From Perognathus longimembris pacificus (Eukaryota > Chordata > Mammalia > Rodentia > Heteromyidae): a stretch of DNA of 64,000 nucleotides. Positions within the stretch are counted from its first letter, which is position 1. The number at the start of each line of letters is the position of its first letter. A program made the position numbers and the translations under genes. This document shows positions 33,906 through 45,982 of the stretch, in pieces. The stretch spans positions 34,594,691 to 34,658,690 of the forward strand of contig NC_063174.1 of the NCBI RefSeq assembly GCF_023159225.1, given 5' to 3'. The notes under the pieces were generated by a model, which saw nothing but the letters and a program-made list of their open reading frames with translations, was not told the origin of the DNA and searched no databases.

Positions 33906-34462
33906 AGCATCCCCAGTCACAGACATGACAGAACAGAAATGTCAGCCCCTCCTCTCTCTTTTCATACTTTTCTATCTTCACCCAAGTGGAGAGGGAATAT
34001 TTACCATGAAACTAATTTATATAGTCCTGATTCTGAGCAAATGCTGGTCAGAATTGGGGCTTCTTAACTTTCACATTATTGATAATTGGGGCTGGACATT
34101 TCTTTTGCTATGGGGCTGACGTGTGTGTTCTAGGATGCTTAGGCATCACTGGTCTCTGGAGCTAGAAAAGAAAACAGGATGAGGCCAGAGGTCATCTATC
34201 CAGGGCTGACTCCATGTGACTGATGGGAAAAGACAAGTCTTATTTTGTACCATCCTTGCCAATATGATTGTTCATGATGAGCTGCTAGTAATTTCTTTCA
34301 TTCCTCCTCTCACCCTTTTGCCCTTTTCTTACCCTTTCCTTTTCTTCATGTCTTTCTTTCTTATTGGTAATAGGCTACATACCTGCCTTTCCATATATTG
34401 TGGGATTAAATATGAGGAATATGAGTTTTAAAGTAAACTGAGACTCAGATCTTAATGAAGCA
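33906..34462. other. Unassigned, about 0.56 kb
   Basis: No recognised feature. Several overlapping frames on the plus strand share no family resemblance. Confidence 0.45.

Positions 34463-34508
<46 letters not shown>
34463..34508. repeat. (CA)n microsatellite
   Basis: About 46 bp of uninterrupted CA. Confidence 0.96.
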
Positions 34509-34511
<3 letters not shown>

Positions 34512-35369
34512 CTAAAGGGAGTCACATGACAGACGACAGCCAGAATTTTGTTTCAATTACAAATGATATTGGCTGCAGGTAACAAAAACCAGACACAAAA
34601 TAATTTGACAGGAAATAATATTTCTCCTTCCTAGAAGGCCTGCTATTTGGCCACTTCACTAGAACATCATTCCCTTGAATCAAGAAGGCTTCTAGTTCTT
34701 TGGGATGTCTTTAAGGCATTAACTACAGGGAAGGCCTCCCCATCTCATGAGCAGGCAGAGTGGCCATGGACCCCAGGAGAGAGGTTAGTAGAATCAGGTC
34801 TCCAGCACAGCACAGACAAAGCCTCCATTTCCCACTTTCCAATATGTTTTGCCCTGGGTTCAGGTCTGAGTTTCTAGTGAAGATTTAATCTAGTTTCCAC
34901 TCTGTCTTGCTTCATCTGCAAATTGTCTCACCTATCCCAGGTACTTAAAGAAATGTGTTAATGGTGCTCTGGGGGAAAAGCAGAGGCTGCTGCAGATGGA
35001 GCATTCAATGATCAGTTAGGTCAGGGTTGAATTGACCTAGAAATTCAGGGGGAGAAGAAAGAGCTTGGCAGGATATGGAACCAGAGCTCATAGAACATGA
35101 AAGTGGTTATCTACTGAATAGGGTCAAACTAGTTCAAGAATAATCACTGGAAGACCCCAGGTGCTGAAAAAGACAGTGTGACAAGGCAGTCAGCAAGGTG
35201 AAGGTATCAGTCTGAGGACAGAGACTAAACAGACCAACAGCTCCTTTCCACTGAAATTCCAGAACAGAAACACAATGACTCCAATTTCACACTTCCAATC
35301 AACACTAAGATTGGGTTTACTTGTGGAAGTCCAGTCTAAATGAAGTGGGTGCACTCTGAAAAATTTAGA
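34509..35369. other. Unassigned, about 0.86 kb
   Basis: Unique-looking. No feature recognised. Confidence 0.45.
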
Positions 35370-35407
35370 CTATAGGGTACCTATAGGGTAAATTTACCTA
35401 TAGGGTA
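35370..35407. repeat. Triple ctatagggta short repeat
   Basis: The 10-mer ctatagggta occurs at 35370-35379, 35381-35390 and 35398-35407. The first two copies form a near-palindrome around gtac, and gtaaatttac lies before the third. Confidence 0.8.
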
Positions 35408-35780
35408 AAGCCTACACCTAGGATATTCCTGCAGAGATTATATACAGAAGGACTTTGCATGGTGGTATTGTTGACACTGGTGTCAAATGTGGGATCAACC
35501 AAAGTATTCATTAATGAGGAACAAGGTAATTTATGTAATACAGATGTTCACAAACCAAGGTGCACATTGGAGTTTACTAACACAAAAAGATGCTGCTGCC
35601 ATGTACTTGCATGAGAAAAAGAACACCATAGAACAGTATGCAAAAATATGTAGGATTTATAGGAATATAGAGCATTATATACATAAGCAGAGATATATGC
35701 ATATATATATTTTGAAAACTATTGGCAAGAGTATGAACAGAGACAAAGGCAGATATGTCTGAAAAATTTATACCAAAATT
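35408..35780 (+). mobile_element. Possible very old L1 3' fragment
   Basis: Wording such as gtgggatcaaccaaagtatt, then attcattaatgaggaacaa, recalls the L1M C-terminal region, but similarity is weak and no end is visible. Confidence 0.3.
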
Positions 35781-36080
35781 TTACCATTGGCTTATCTGCA
35801 TATAAAATCCCGACAGTGCCAGATATCTCCCTATTGGAGCAGGAATTTACAGATATGCAAGGGGAGGTTAGAATGAGACATATGGTAATAGATTAGAGTC
35901 AGATATATCAGTAAGAATTCATGTTTATCTTGTATAGATACAGATGGCTACATATTGAAATATTTATAGATCTGTGTATGTTCATGGGTTGATATATACA
36001 CACATACATATTCTGTTAGCTGAGGAGGATCAGAAAGAAATGGCATTCTCATAGCAAGGCATGCATCTAGAACTCACATC
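35781..36080. other. Unassigned AT-rich
   Basis: Repeated 'agatat' wording but no clean array. Nothing recognised. Confidence 0.4.
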
Positions 36081-36352
36081 TTTCTTCCCCTCCCTCCCTC
36101 CCCTTCCCTTCCTTCCTCTCTTCTTCCCTTCTTTCCTTTCTTTCTTCTTCCCTTCCTCCCTTCCTCCATTGTCTCTTCTTCCCCTTTCCTCCCCTTCTCT
36201 CTTGTCCTTCCCTTCCTTCTTTCCATTTTCCCATCCCTTCTTTCCTTTCCTCCCTTCCCCTCCCTCCCTCCCTCCCTCCCTCCCTCCCTCCCTCCTTCCC
36301 TCCCTCCCTCCCTTCCTCCTTTCCTCCCTTCCTCCCTTCCTTCCTTCCCTAC
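36081..36352. repeat. Long polypyrimidine tract, (CCTT/CCCT)n
   Basis: About 270 bp almost wholly C and T on the plus strand, with (ccct)n runs at 36260-36320. The 101-codon Pro/Ser/Leu/Phe frame over it is compositional. Confidence 0.95.
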
Positions 36353-36439
36353 TTAGAAATGGCTGATTTTCAGACTAGCATAACAAATAAATATGCTAGG
36401 CCCAGAAAATCTTGTAATGTTAGAAAGTAAGGAGACACG

Positions 36440-36925
36440 GTCACATGTCACTTAGTGATAGGGACTCAGTCTGAGAAATGTATCATCAGGCAATTTCAAA
36501 CATTATAGAGTATACTTGCATAAACGGAGATGGTGCAGATCAGAAATTCAATGTAGCCTTTTAGTATAGTTAAGAGACACAGTAAATGTCAGATGTGTGA
36601 GGCTGGGTCAGCATGATGTACAGTAAACATTTTTTTTGTAAGTAGAAGGAATACATTTAAGTAATGATAGAAAATGTGGCACAGTGATAGCAGTCATCAT
36701 TATTAAGTATTATATAGTATACATAATTGTATGTTCTATGCCTCTATATGACTAGCAGTGCAGTAGGTTTGTTTACATCAGCATTCCTAGGAACACATGG
36801 GTGATTATTGTCTACAGCACCACTAGTTAATGGGAAATTTTCAGCTCCATTATAATCTTATGGGACCACCATAATATATATGACCCAACTGTTGACTGAA
36901 ATGTCATTATGTAGTGCATGACTAT
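36440..36925 (+). mobile_element. Ancient DNA transposon (Tigger-type MER), family uncertain
   Basis: Left: catgtcacttagtgatagg, then ctgagaaatgtatcatcag, then tagagtatacttgcataaac. Right: cttatgggaccaccataata, then ttgactgaaatgtcattatg and gtagtgcatgacta. Left and right ends are roughly inverted. This is the layout of a mammalian MER-type element I know from sequence but cannot name with confidence. Confidence 0.65.
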
Positions 36926-39878
36926 AGTCAAAATCCATGTTGATGGGAGCATATCCAAGAAGCCCAGGAACCAATGGACACAATTGGCAATGGCCAATAA
37001 CAGAACCATTTTAGCAGAAAATAACATTGTACCAGATTATAATTCACACAGCAGTATCCATTTCTCTTACTTAAAAACAAGCAATTGAACAAATTGATAA
37101 ATGCTGAGGAGAGGGGAAAAATACACCTCCCATGCAGAAGAATCCCAAATCATTTGTGTACATACATGGTCTTCTCTCAAGGAACATAACTCACCACTCC
37201 ATAAATGTGGCTATGCTTAGTGACTACCTTACAAAGACTACAGTACGAAAGCATGAGACTGTGTGTGAGAAAGAACAGCTTTACCGTGAGAAAATCTGTG
37301 AAACAAGTCAGGTAATCAAGAGCAACAAACACAGTCATGAATCATGTTGCTATCATGTAGCCTTGATGTGGAGTGATGAAAATGATACGTTGCTGCTATG
37401 ATCTTCCTCCTTAAAATCCATAACCCTTGTCTAAGCAGAGGCAAACAGCAGACAAATTCTAGTAGATGAGACTCCTACAAAATGCCAACACAGGCCTCCT
37501 CGAAAATGCCAAGGACATCAAAAACAGCAACATGTTGACAAACTGTCACAGCTAAGAGCAGCCTAAGGAGGCACCGTTGTACTCAATCAAAAACAATTCT
37601 AAATAATAAAGTAGATGTCTGTGGGTATGTTTGTCCATGGATTCAACCTGGTCCTCACACAGACTAGGCAAGAGCCCTGTGCCACTTCTTCCTCAGCCCC
37701 AAACTGATCTCTGATTTTCATTTCTTTCTTTTTAAAAATTCCTGAAAAAGGACATTTCCTTAAGCAAAAGAATGAAAGTGAAATCCTATCTCAACTTTTA
37801 ATACAGAGAATCAATAAAAGCTTTGAAACTAAAGGTTTTCCTTAAAGGTTTTCCAGTATCCTGATCAGATTCTCACATAGGGTTTAAGGTTAAAGTTCTT
37901 GGGCTTTATCCAGGAAGTAGAAAGATTTCCCCCAAATATATCAGGCACAGACACAGCCTTGACAGAGGGGAGCTAGAGCAAGTATAGGCTACCTTCTTAG
38001 ACTCCTGCTGTTTTTCACAGCCCAGCTCATCTTTTGTGAGACTGCAAAGTCAACTATTTCTAGTTACATTTGCAAGGTTTCCATCTAGCCCTCATTCATC
38101 TCAGTACTTGGCCATGCACTGACCCAAGGGAACATTTTTCTGTCTCTAGACAGAGGTAGATGGACTGACAGAATACCAAGCCATACCTTGAGATGCCTGA
38201 CTCATCAATGAGATGGGACCCTTCACCATGAGGACATCTAGATGGCAGGCTGATATGAGAAGCTTCCCGAACATTCTTCTAGTCTTCACTTAGAATTAAA
38301 GAGAAGAATCTTGAGAGGTTGCACCTCTATGAATCAAGCTGAGAGGGGCAAGTCATGGAATTGTTTTATTTCTTCTTATTGATTTGGGATATATGCAGCT
38401 TCACTAAGTAGACATATAAAAAGCTGTTGCCCTGATAACCTAGGAAATACACTACAAAAATAATAAACCTTCTCTATAGTAAGAGAAGTTCCTAACTTTA
38501 GCACTAGTTTTTAGAAATAAAGTCAGAAATTGCATCTTTGACAAGTGGAAGTGACAAAAAGCAATATGTCCCCCACCTTGAGTTCTTCATCTCCTGTAAA
38601 CCATCCACCCCAAGATGTCTGACAAACACATGACAGCTAAGACTGGAGTCTCTCAAGTCCTGTCAAGAGTTTGGGGCGGGGGGGGGGGTGGTCTTCTGCA
38701 TCTCCAAAGGAACCTCCTCATGTCAAATGGGCTTCAGCTTCTTAATAAAAGCCACAGTCATGCAGTAATGATAGGAAACAGGAGACAAATAGATAACTCC
38801 TGGCTGGATTTCTGACGTCTAACTAGGAGGATGACCATCCTAGATTTAGTGGTAAAAATAACTACCTGTTAAATTCTGCAGGTTCACCTATTTTTAACTC
38901 AAGATTGAGCCTTTTGGGAACCACAATCAGTGAACGTGAATTTGTCTGGTTTATCTAGATCATTCTCTAATTGTGTCTGAGTTTTCAGCTTCCGATGCAA
39001 GCAAGAGAATTGGGTTCTGTCTTAAATGCAGTGAGCTACTTGGGAGCTCCTGACTAGAGCTTTTATATCAGGATAGGAACTGTGGGAACACACACTTGGA
39101 TTGTGAGGTCCAAAACCTGAGCTTAAATCCTTTCTTCATGCTGCAGAGACTGACAGGGCCATTTCTAATGAAATCATCTTCTATGACTTGAAAAGAGGCT
39201 CACCCAAATCTCCAGCTCTAATTAGAAAAGCAACACTTGCAATTGCTTACAAGTGCTAATAATACCTACAAATTAGCAGTGCTTACAGGTGCTGGTTACC
39301 CATGTGCATGGAGCAAGTCTCAGTTTCCCTTCAGTAGTCTCTTCCATGCATTCAAGAGAAAAGCATGTGTATTAAAAGATTTGTATATGAATCAAAGTAA
39401 TCTTATTACCCATAACATGCTTTTACAAAGAAGTTATTTGGACTCTTCTCCTGCCTTCTCTGAGCCCACTTGGCTCTCCGAGGAAATGGTAATATTATAA
39501 TCAGCATCCTCTCCCCTACTTTGTGCACTGCTCTTTGGAGAACACACACCCTGACACATTTAAAAACATTTGCCAGCTGTAAAATGTCTCCTCCAAGCCT
39601 CTCTATAAAAGAATATTAAAATTGAGTCTCTTGCTGTTATGAGTTTCTAGAACAACAGTCCTGGAGGCAACAGCTGCTCTTTCTTCCTGTAACAGAAACT
39701 TTCTTGGCATCAGGGAGTTAGCCCTCGAGGGAAAAAATCCAAGAATCCCCAAATCCAAGAGCAGAGCACAGCAAGCCCTGGCCCTCGTGCAAAGCAGAAG
39801 AGCCTCTGACAGGTACCAGCTAACCTTGCAGCATGGAGCTGATGAACCCTTTTGTCTATGAACCACACTGGATGACAG
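36926..39878. other. Unassigned, about 3 kb, with a G homopolymer
   Basis: No repeat family recognised apart from the G-run at about 38673-38688. Several short plus-strand frames (for example 37132-37401 and 39237-39500) carry no recognisable domain. The region is a candidate for unique mammalian sequence. Confidence 0.5.
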
Positions 39879-39945
39879 AAAGAGAGAGGGAAAGAAAGAG
39901 AGTGGTAGAGGGAGGGAAGAGAGAAAGGGAGAGAGAGAGCCCCTC
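39879..39945. repeat. GA-rich simple sequence
   Basis: Imperfect gaga/ggga/aaag units. The Ser/Phe/Leu-rich minus frame at 39603-39959 and the Arg/Glu plus frame are artefacts of it. Confidence 0.9.
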
Positions 39946-40464
39946 AAGGCTGCAGACAATACTCCTATGTATCTATTTAATAGCCCTACTCAGAGGCAAC
40001 TGCCCAGGACAGGCATGCTTCTGGCAGGCCTGGCTTCCCATCTGGAATACTGACAAGGCTCTGGGCCAGATGTCAGCATTTTTATATCAAAGATCCACAT
40101 GGGTTTTAACCTTCAAATGAATGAAACAGGGATTATTACCTGAATAGACTCCAAAGGGAGCCTCACCTGACAGACCTCTGGATTGCAAAAGAAGCAACAG
40201 CATCATCCTCAGGAAAGAGCTCAGAGCCAGAAGGTGACTTTTGCAGCTTGAATGGCTCAGATGTGGAAACCAAATCAGAGCATTTAGGGGAGTGCCGCCC
40301 CAGGAGGGGAGGGCACATGCTTTGCAGCTAATTCTAAAGGCCAAGATTATCATAGCGCACTTTTGGAATGAACATGATACTTTCTCCTCTGCTATTTTCT
40401 TCTGTCATTCCTGGAAATAAACAGGAAGTAAAACATTTTAATAGGCTATAGAAATAAAATTCAA
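39946..40464. other. Unassigned, about 0.5 kb
   Basis: Unique-looking. No recognised feature. Confidence 0.4.
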
Positions 40465-40640
40465 TGCTATTCATGTTTTATATACATTCTATTATTTATT
40501 CATCCCAATAAACCAATGAAGTGAGTTTTATTAGGTCCATTTAATATGTAAATACCTTGAAGACACTAAGGGATAAAGAACTTACTCAAGAGCATGCAGG
40601 AAGCCTGAGAGGGAACTTGAACTCAGATGGGTCTAGCCAT
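40465..40640 (-). mobile_element. MIR SINE, minus strand
   Basis: On plus: tttatatacattctattatt, then caataaaccaatgaagtgag, then agaacttactcaagagcatg, then gaacttgaactcagatgggt. Ordered antisense MIR blocks. Confidence 0.83.
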
Positions 40641-41621
40641 CTTATCTTCCCTCTCCAAGTCTATTTCTCCCACCTTCTCAGAGTGGCTGCATCTCAAGTG
40701 TTAGTCATGCAATCCAGTGCTTGACAAACTTCCAGAAGAAAATAACCTCTACACTATACCTTGAGGTCTAGTGCCTGGATGAATATTTCATGGGTATGGC
40801 TTGCTAAACGGAAACCTAACTCCCATGAAGAGAAGACCCATTGAGATCCAGAGTCAACTGGAGAAGCTATCTAAGCTTCACCACACCTCAGGTTTCTGAA
40901 TACTTAGTGTCACACTACATCCATTTTGTACGAGGGTCAGATGGACTGCTCAGAGACACAGTATGGAACACTTTGAGGCCTTCTGATAAAAGCAAGAAGC
41001 TAAAAGTATGCAACTGCCTTTGCTTCCCGTGATTCTAAAACAATGGCATAGAAATCTAAAGGAACAAAGAGAATGAGAGGGAAGACAACAGAAAACCAAA
41101 GGACAGAAAGTGAATGGATGAAGGACAAAGGACAACTCACTAGAGGAAGTCAATATCTAGCTCTCAGAATGGCCAAGACTTGTGCCATGTATCCCGTAAA
41201 ATGTTTTGAGTTTGGAGGCATCAGGTAACCCTGAAGACAGGCTGAGAAGTAGCACTGAAACTAGTTCTGTTGCCGGCATCTTTATGAGGAGCATTTGCAC
41301 CCTGGTCCTGTCTTTTCTCCTAACCTATGCAATCAGATGCCAAACTTCCTCTACTCATGATGGAACAAGAAGTGTTTGCTCTGGGCAAGCTGATCCAGAG
41401 TTTTCAGACCTGGAGGCACAACAAAGAGTAAATCATTAAATGGAGATGAGAAAATTGTATGACAGTCTGTATACTGAATGAAAAACAAAACTCCAAACCG
41501 CTTCCTTCATCTGTTCCCAGAGTTTGGCAGTACTATAGGAGGAAAACAGGAAGATTCATTTATGATGATATTTTGGGATTGCTTAATAGAAAGTCACAAC
41601 CAAAAATTAATTATTTTTATC
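40641..41621. other. Unassigned, about 1 kb
   Basis: No repeat family or exon recognised. Short frames at 40841-41439 have no known relatives. Confidence 0.45.
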
Positions 41622-41637
41622 AAAAGTTTTTTAAGCT

Positions 41638-41829
41638 GGGGCTGGGGATATGGCCTAGTGGCAAGAGTGCCTGCCTCGGATACACGAGGCCCTAGGTTCG
41701 ATTCCCCAGCACCACATATACAGAAAACCGCCAGAAGCGGTGCTGTGGCTCAAGCGGCAGAGTGCTAGCCTTGAGCAAGAAGAAGCCAGGGACAGTGCTC
41801 AGGCCCTGAGTCCAAAGCCCAGGACTGGC

Positions 41830-41852
<23 letters not shown>
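41638..41852 (+). mobile_element. IDL-Geo SINE, youngest-looking copy
   Basis: tRNA-like left half with exact B box ggttcgattcc (41695-41705), Geo half from about 41740, and an uninterrupted A run of about 27 nt ending at 41856. A perfect 16-bp duplication, aaaagttttttaagct, lies at 41622-41637 and 41853-41868. The pure tail and perfect duplication argue for recent insertion. It shares diagnostic bases with the copy at 255. Confidence 0.96.
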
Positions 41853-41860
<8 letters not shown>

Positions 41861-41889
41861 TTTAAGCTACTCATTTAAAAATCATTTAA

Positions 41890-42370
41890 CTTTGCCCAAA
41901 GTTACAAATAATAGTACATAGAATTATCATAGACTCTTCACTGAGACCCCAAACTCAGAAAATTAATATCATTAATACACTATTAGTTAATGCATAGTCC
42001 TTATTCAGACCTCCAGTTTTCTTTCCACGGTCCAGGCCCCTACACTGTGATAATTTGTATGTCTCCCTGAGCTTTTCCACTGTAGAAACAGGTCTTCGTG
42101 ATTTCCTTGTTTTGAATGATTTTATAGCACTGTATAAAAGAGTACTTTTCTACAGTCATTTCTTTTGAGATTGCTTCTTCTTGGTGTAGACTATCAAAAA
42201 GCCTATGATGTTCATCTGTCCCACTGCTGGTGATGTTAGCTGGCCTTGCCTGGGTAAGGTGGGCCCTATCAGGCTTCTCTACTCTAACATTAATTTTGTC
42301 ATTAATATCTATAGTGTGGGAAGCAAAACGTTCTGTTTCCTCAACAAATTTTGACCCATTAATTCATAGG
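41890..42370 (-). mobile_element. Ancient L1M 3' UTR, minus strand
   Basis: On plus: cagacctccagttttctttc, later gttcatctgtcccactgctg, then gtgatgttagctggccttg, then atcaggcttctctactctaa. I recognise this as the antisense 3' UTR of old mammalian L1s. Confidence 0.65.
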
Positions 42371-42489
42371 GGCTCCCAGCTTCGTAGCAATAAATCCATA
42401 CATCTATAAATCTGGGTTTGTTTCAGGTGTATTAATTACTGAAATAGTGGAATTATGAAATTATGAAAGTAATTGTGTGGGACACTGGA

Positions 42490-42795
42490 ATGTGAGCTCA
42501 CAGTTTTGTGATTGCTAGGCTGAACCTTTTTATCCTTGAGCCATACTTCCAACCCTTTGTGTCACTAGTTATTTTTGAAATAAGGACTCACTTCCTGCCT
42601 GGCCTGAGCTATGATTGGCCTACTTTAGAGAACTCATAATCATTGGGATCACAAACACATGCCACCACATCTATCTTCCCTCAGTGGAGATAAAGTTATG
42701 TTGACTTTTCTGCCTGGAATGACCTTGACCCTTGATCCTCTTATTCTCAGCCTCCTAAGTAGCAGGATTACAGGCATGAACCACCAGCAACTGTC
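42490..42795 (-). mobile_element. Dimeric 7SL-like SINE, minus strand
   Basis: Two B1-like units in the same orientation: on plus, gggatcacaaacacatgcca (end of one head) and gtagcaggattacaggcatg (end of the second). An ID-like stretch with cttgagccatacttccaac lies on the left. Same older architecture as 6972. Confidence 0.65.
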
Positions 42796-43068
42796 AAGAA
42801 AAGACTTTTGAACAAGTTAGGAGTTTAGTATAGGAAAGCTAAAAATATGAATAAGTTCCAGAAAGACAAAACAGCATATATAAAAGGAGACAAGATTATC
42901 CAACAATAATAGAAGGAGAAAATGTGCCAGCTCATACAACACAAGCTCTTAAATTAAAAGGCCCAACAATACTCACTATAATGCATGGAAAAGACTAAGG
43001 CATATCATTGTGAAATTTTAGAGCACCAGGAATAAGGGAAGATACAAAAAAAAACTGAAAAGGTGTTT

Positions 43069-43070
<2 letters not shown>
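42796..43070. other. Unassigned A-rich
   Basis: Nothing recognised. Confidence 0.4.

Positions 43071-43106
<36 letters not shown>
43071..43106. repeat. (CA)n microsatellite
   Basis: About 36 bp of CA. Confidence 0.95.
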
Positions 43107-43108
<2 letters not shown>

Positions 43109-45517
43109 TAAGGCATTTTTTTTTGCCTGAAGAATAGATCATTTCTCTTTGCCAAGTCCCAAATCAACAATTCTTTTTATAAGACGGTGACTGAAATGTT
43201 TAGAACAGGAAGAGACACATATCAATCCAAAGAGGTTTTCCAACAAAGCCTGCCATTTTCTACTCAAAGATAATGTCAAATGGTAATCAGATAATACTCA
43301 GATTGTTTCCTCAGCAGTCTTTCTTAATGAGATTGCTTCTTAAGTGGTGTCAACAATCAGAGGACAGATTTGAGACCCTCTTGCCACCTGTCTGAATGAA
43401 AAATGTGGGTCCATGAGCACCCACAATTCCCTGCTTCCTGCCCCTTGAAAAGATGCCATACAATCGAAACTTTTTTATTGATAATTTGGGATTCCAGGAA
43501 GTGATGACCCCTATTTTCTAGTAGATATTTTATAAGGTATGGGTCATATAATAGTTATCATGATATATGTGTGGCCCAAAGAAGAAAGCTCTCAACCTTA
43601 CCTTATCCAGTTTATTTCTGCCCCCTCAGTGGCCTAGATAGTCCCCATGATCTCTAAGAGTTAACTTTCCACATCCACACATTTCCAAATGAAGGAAGTT
43701 GCTGTGAATTCACATTATACCACATAATGGAAGATAACCAGAAAGTGTTGAACTTCCCTGTGGAAAGGCCAAGACTGACTGCCCTAGCAAAATCAGCAAC
43801 TGTATAATAAAATTATAGCTGGAAGAGCTGGAAAGAGTGGCGGGGGGGGGGGTGGGTGGGAGGGGAGCTATAATTCTGAGCCCTCATCCCTTCAAATGCT
43901 GCAGGTCACTAGAAGCATCAACAGCACAGTGGACACCTCTGGAAGTCACACACTCCTGTCCTTGGGAAGGCAGACTTGGAGCACCTTCAAGCAAGTTAGG
44001 AAAATGAGCCCCCACCACTCTAGGCTCGTGGCTCCAGACTTGTGGAGTGACTGTGGCTCTTCCTCTGGGTAGAGTCAGTCTAATTAAAGGAGCACTTACT
44101 GGATCCATTCTCTACTTTGTGTTTCTCTCAGTCCTAAACCTTTGTACCACAAATCACAAAATGCTCCAAATATATCACGGTCCTGGGCATTTGGCTTAAC
44201 CCTGTCAGCTGGTGATCTGTGCTAGAAGCAGGTCAGATGGCTTCTTTCCCAAGGCTAACATCCTGATTTAAGTCCTGATTCTGACAGCTCTACTGCGGAA
44301 TGGAGGACACCCAGAATAAAATGGATTTCTCTCTCTTAAGTCTTGAACAGCTGGTCCAATCCAATCCCCGCATGCTTTCCTTCTGCTCTACTTCAGTCTT
44401 GGCTCACAGAACACCAGCAGGGAAGTCTTCTTAGCAAGAGGCTGCCCCAGGCCTACTTAACACAGCTTCTAGAAAAGAAGCCATATGGACTTTCCTCCCC
44501 AATTAATCCAATGAGGAAGAAGAAGATGACAGCAGGAGGAAGGGAAACAAACTAAGAGAGGGAAAACAAAAGTAGAATAATCTCTTAGAAAATAAGACTG
44601 TGTATCTTCTTTCCTTCTCCCCTAGCTTAACTTCCACTGTGCCTTGAAGTCAAACCAATGGCTTAGAGCTAGCAGTGGAGGTTTTGCTTTCCTTAAAGGC
44701 TGGAATGTGAATCTCGAGACCAGGAGGGCTGACCTATGCTCTGATAGTTTCAGGAGAACTTCACGGGTGCCAATTAGAACACTGAAACTGTCAGAAATTG
44801 TTCCAGGAAAATGAGAAACCTGGGGTCCTAACCATGAAAGAGCTGAGTGTCAAACATGCATTCTGTTACCATTCTGATTGTTGCCCTCCTTGGGTATCTT
44901 AACATTAGTGGCTATTCTTCATGCTAGTAACCTGGGAAAGCAGGGGTTACAATTTGAAAAACTTCAGCCACACTCATATGATCTCAATGAAAATCCTTTG
45001 AACCCCAGTCCCAACTTCTGGTGCCATGAACATTCACAAGATAGTGCACCCATGAGCTACTCCCACTGGACAGCTCCAGCATCACTCCCCTCACTAGTAT
45101 GAGCAGGACACCCACCAAAGTACCCTTTCCACTAGGAGAATTTAGACTCAGCATTCAAGATGCTCTGCTCTTTCCCACTGCTCCCAAGCATCTGGAATCA
45201 CTGAAAGGAAGACAAATTCTTCCTAATCCTACTTAATGGGTTTGAAGTTTTCCATCTACTCCCAACTGTCCCAAGCCATTCTCCTTGCCCTGTGGCTTAT
45301 GGAAAGCAACCTGGAGGCCCATGCCTTCACACACCCCACTGGCCATCAGGGATATAGATTCAATTTTTTCTGACCTGAATTCCATTCCACATCGGAGAGT
45401 GCCTTGGTACCTTAGCAAATTCTGAGTCACCCGGAGAGAGTCTCGAAGGTAGACTCTCACTATAGAGAAATGATTTATTCCTCTGTTCAGCTAACATTAT
45501 TCCAGTTGGGCCAGTAT
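43107..45517. other. Unassigned, about 2.4 kb, with a G-run
   Basis: Largely repeat-free to my eye. A G homopolymer and G-rich patch lie at about 43841-43864. Short frames (43884-44108, 44343-44555, 44878-45102, 45233-45460) show no recognisable domain or splice context. Confidence 0.5.
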
Positions 45518-45525
45518 CTAGGATT

Positions 45526-45974
45526 TTTTTTTCAATTTTTTATTATCAAACTTATGTACAGAGAGGTACAGTTTCATACGTTAGGCATTGGATATATTTC
45601 TTGTACTGTTTGTTACCTTGTCCCTCATACCCCCCTCCCTCCTCCCCCTTTCCCTTTCCCCCCATGAGGTGTTCAGTTCACTTACACCAAACTGTTTTGC
45701 AAGTATTGCTTTTGTTGTTGTTTGTCTTTTTTTTTACCCCGTGTCTCTCAATTTTGGTATTCCCTTTCAATTTCCTAGTTCTAATACCAGTATACACAGT
45801 TTCCAATATACTCAGATAAGATTACAGAGGTAGTGTAGGTACAACCACAGGAAGGTGATACAAGAACATCATCAATAATAGAAGCTATAGATACACATGG
45901 GACATTGAAAGTAGTTACAACTGTGATATAACAATCGTTTCCATAACATGGAGTTCATTTCACTTAGCATCATC
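45526..45974 (-). mobile_element. L1 3' end, minus strand
   Basis: 3' UTR only. The tail is on the left (ttttttttcaattttttatt), followed by tgtacagagaggtacagttt and the C/T-rich cctccctcctccccctttcc block. It ends at the ORF2/UTR border. The 8-bp duplication ctaggatt is at 45518-45525 and 45975-45982. Confidence 0.9.
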
Positions 45975-45982
45975 CTAGGATT

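Noticed and set aside
36061..36366. Pro/Ser/Leu/Phe-rich frame
   Set aside because: Pure product of the polypyrimidine tract.
38673..38688. G-run as a quadruplex element
   Set aside because: A single homopolymer run without the four spaced G-tracts expected. Also prone to sequencing error.
39603..39959. 118-codon minus-strand frame with possible signal-like start
   Set aside because: The N-terminal hydrophobic look comes from the GA-rich simple repeat.
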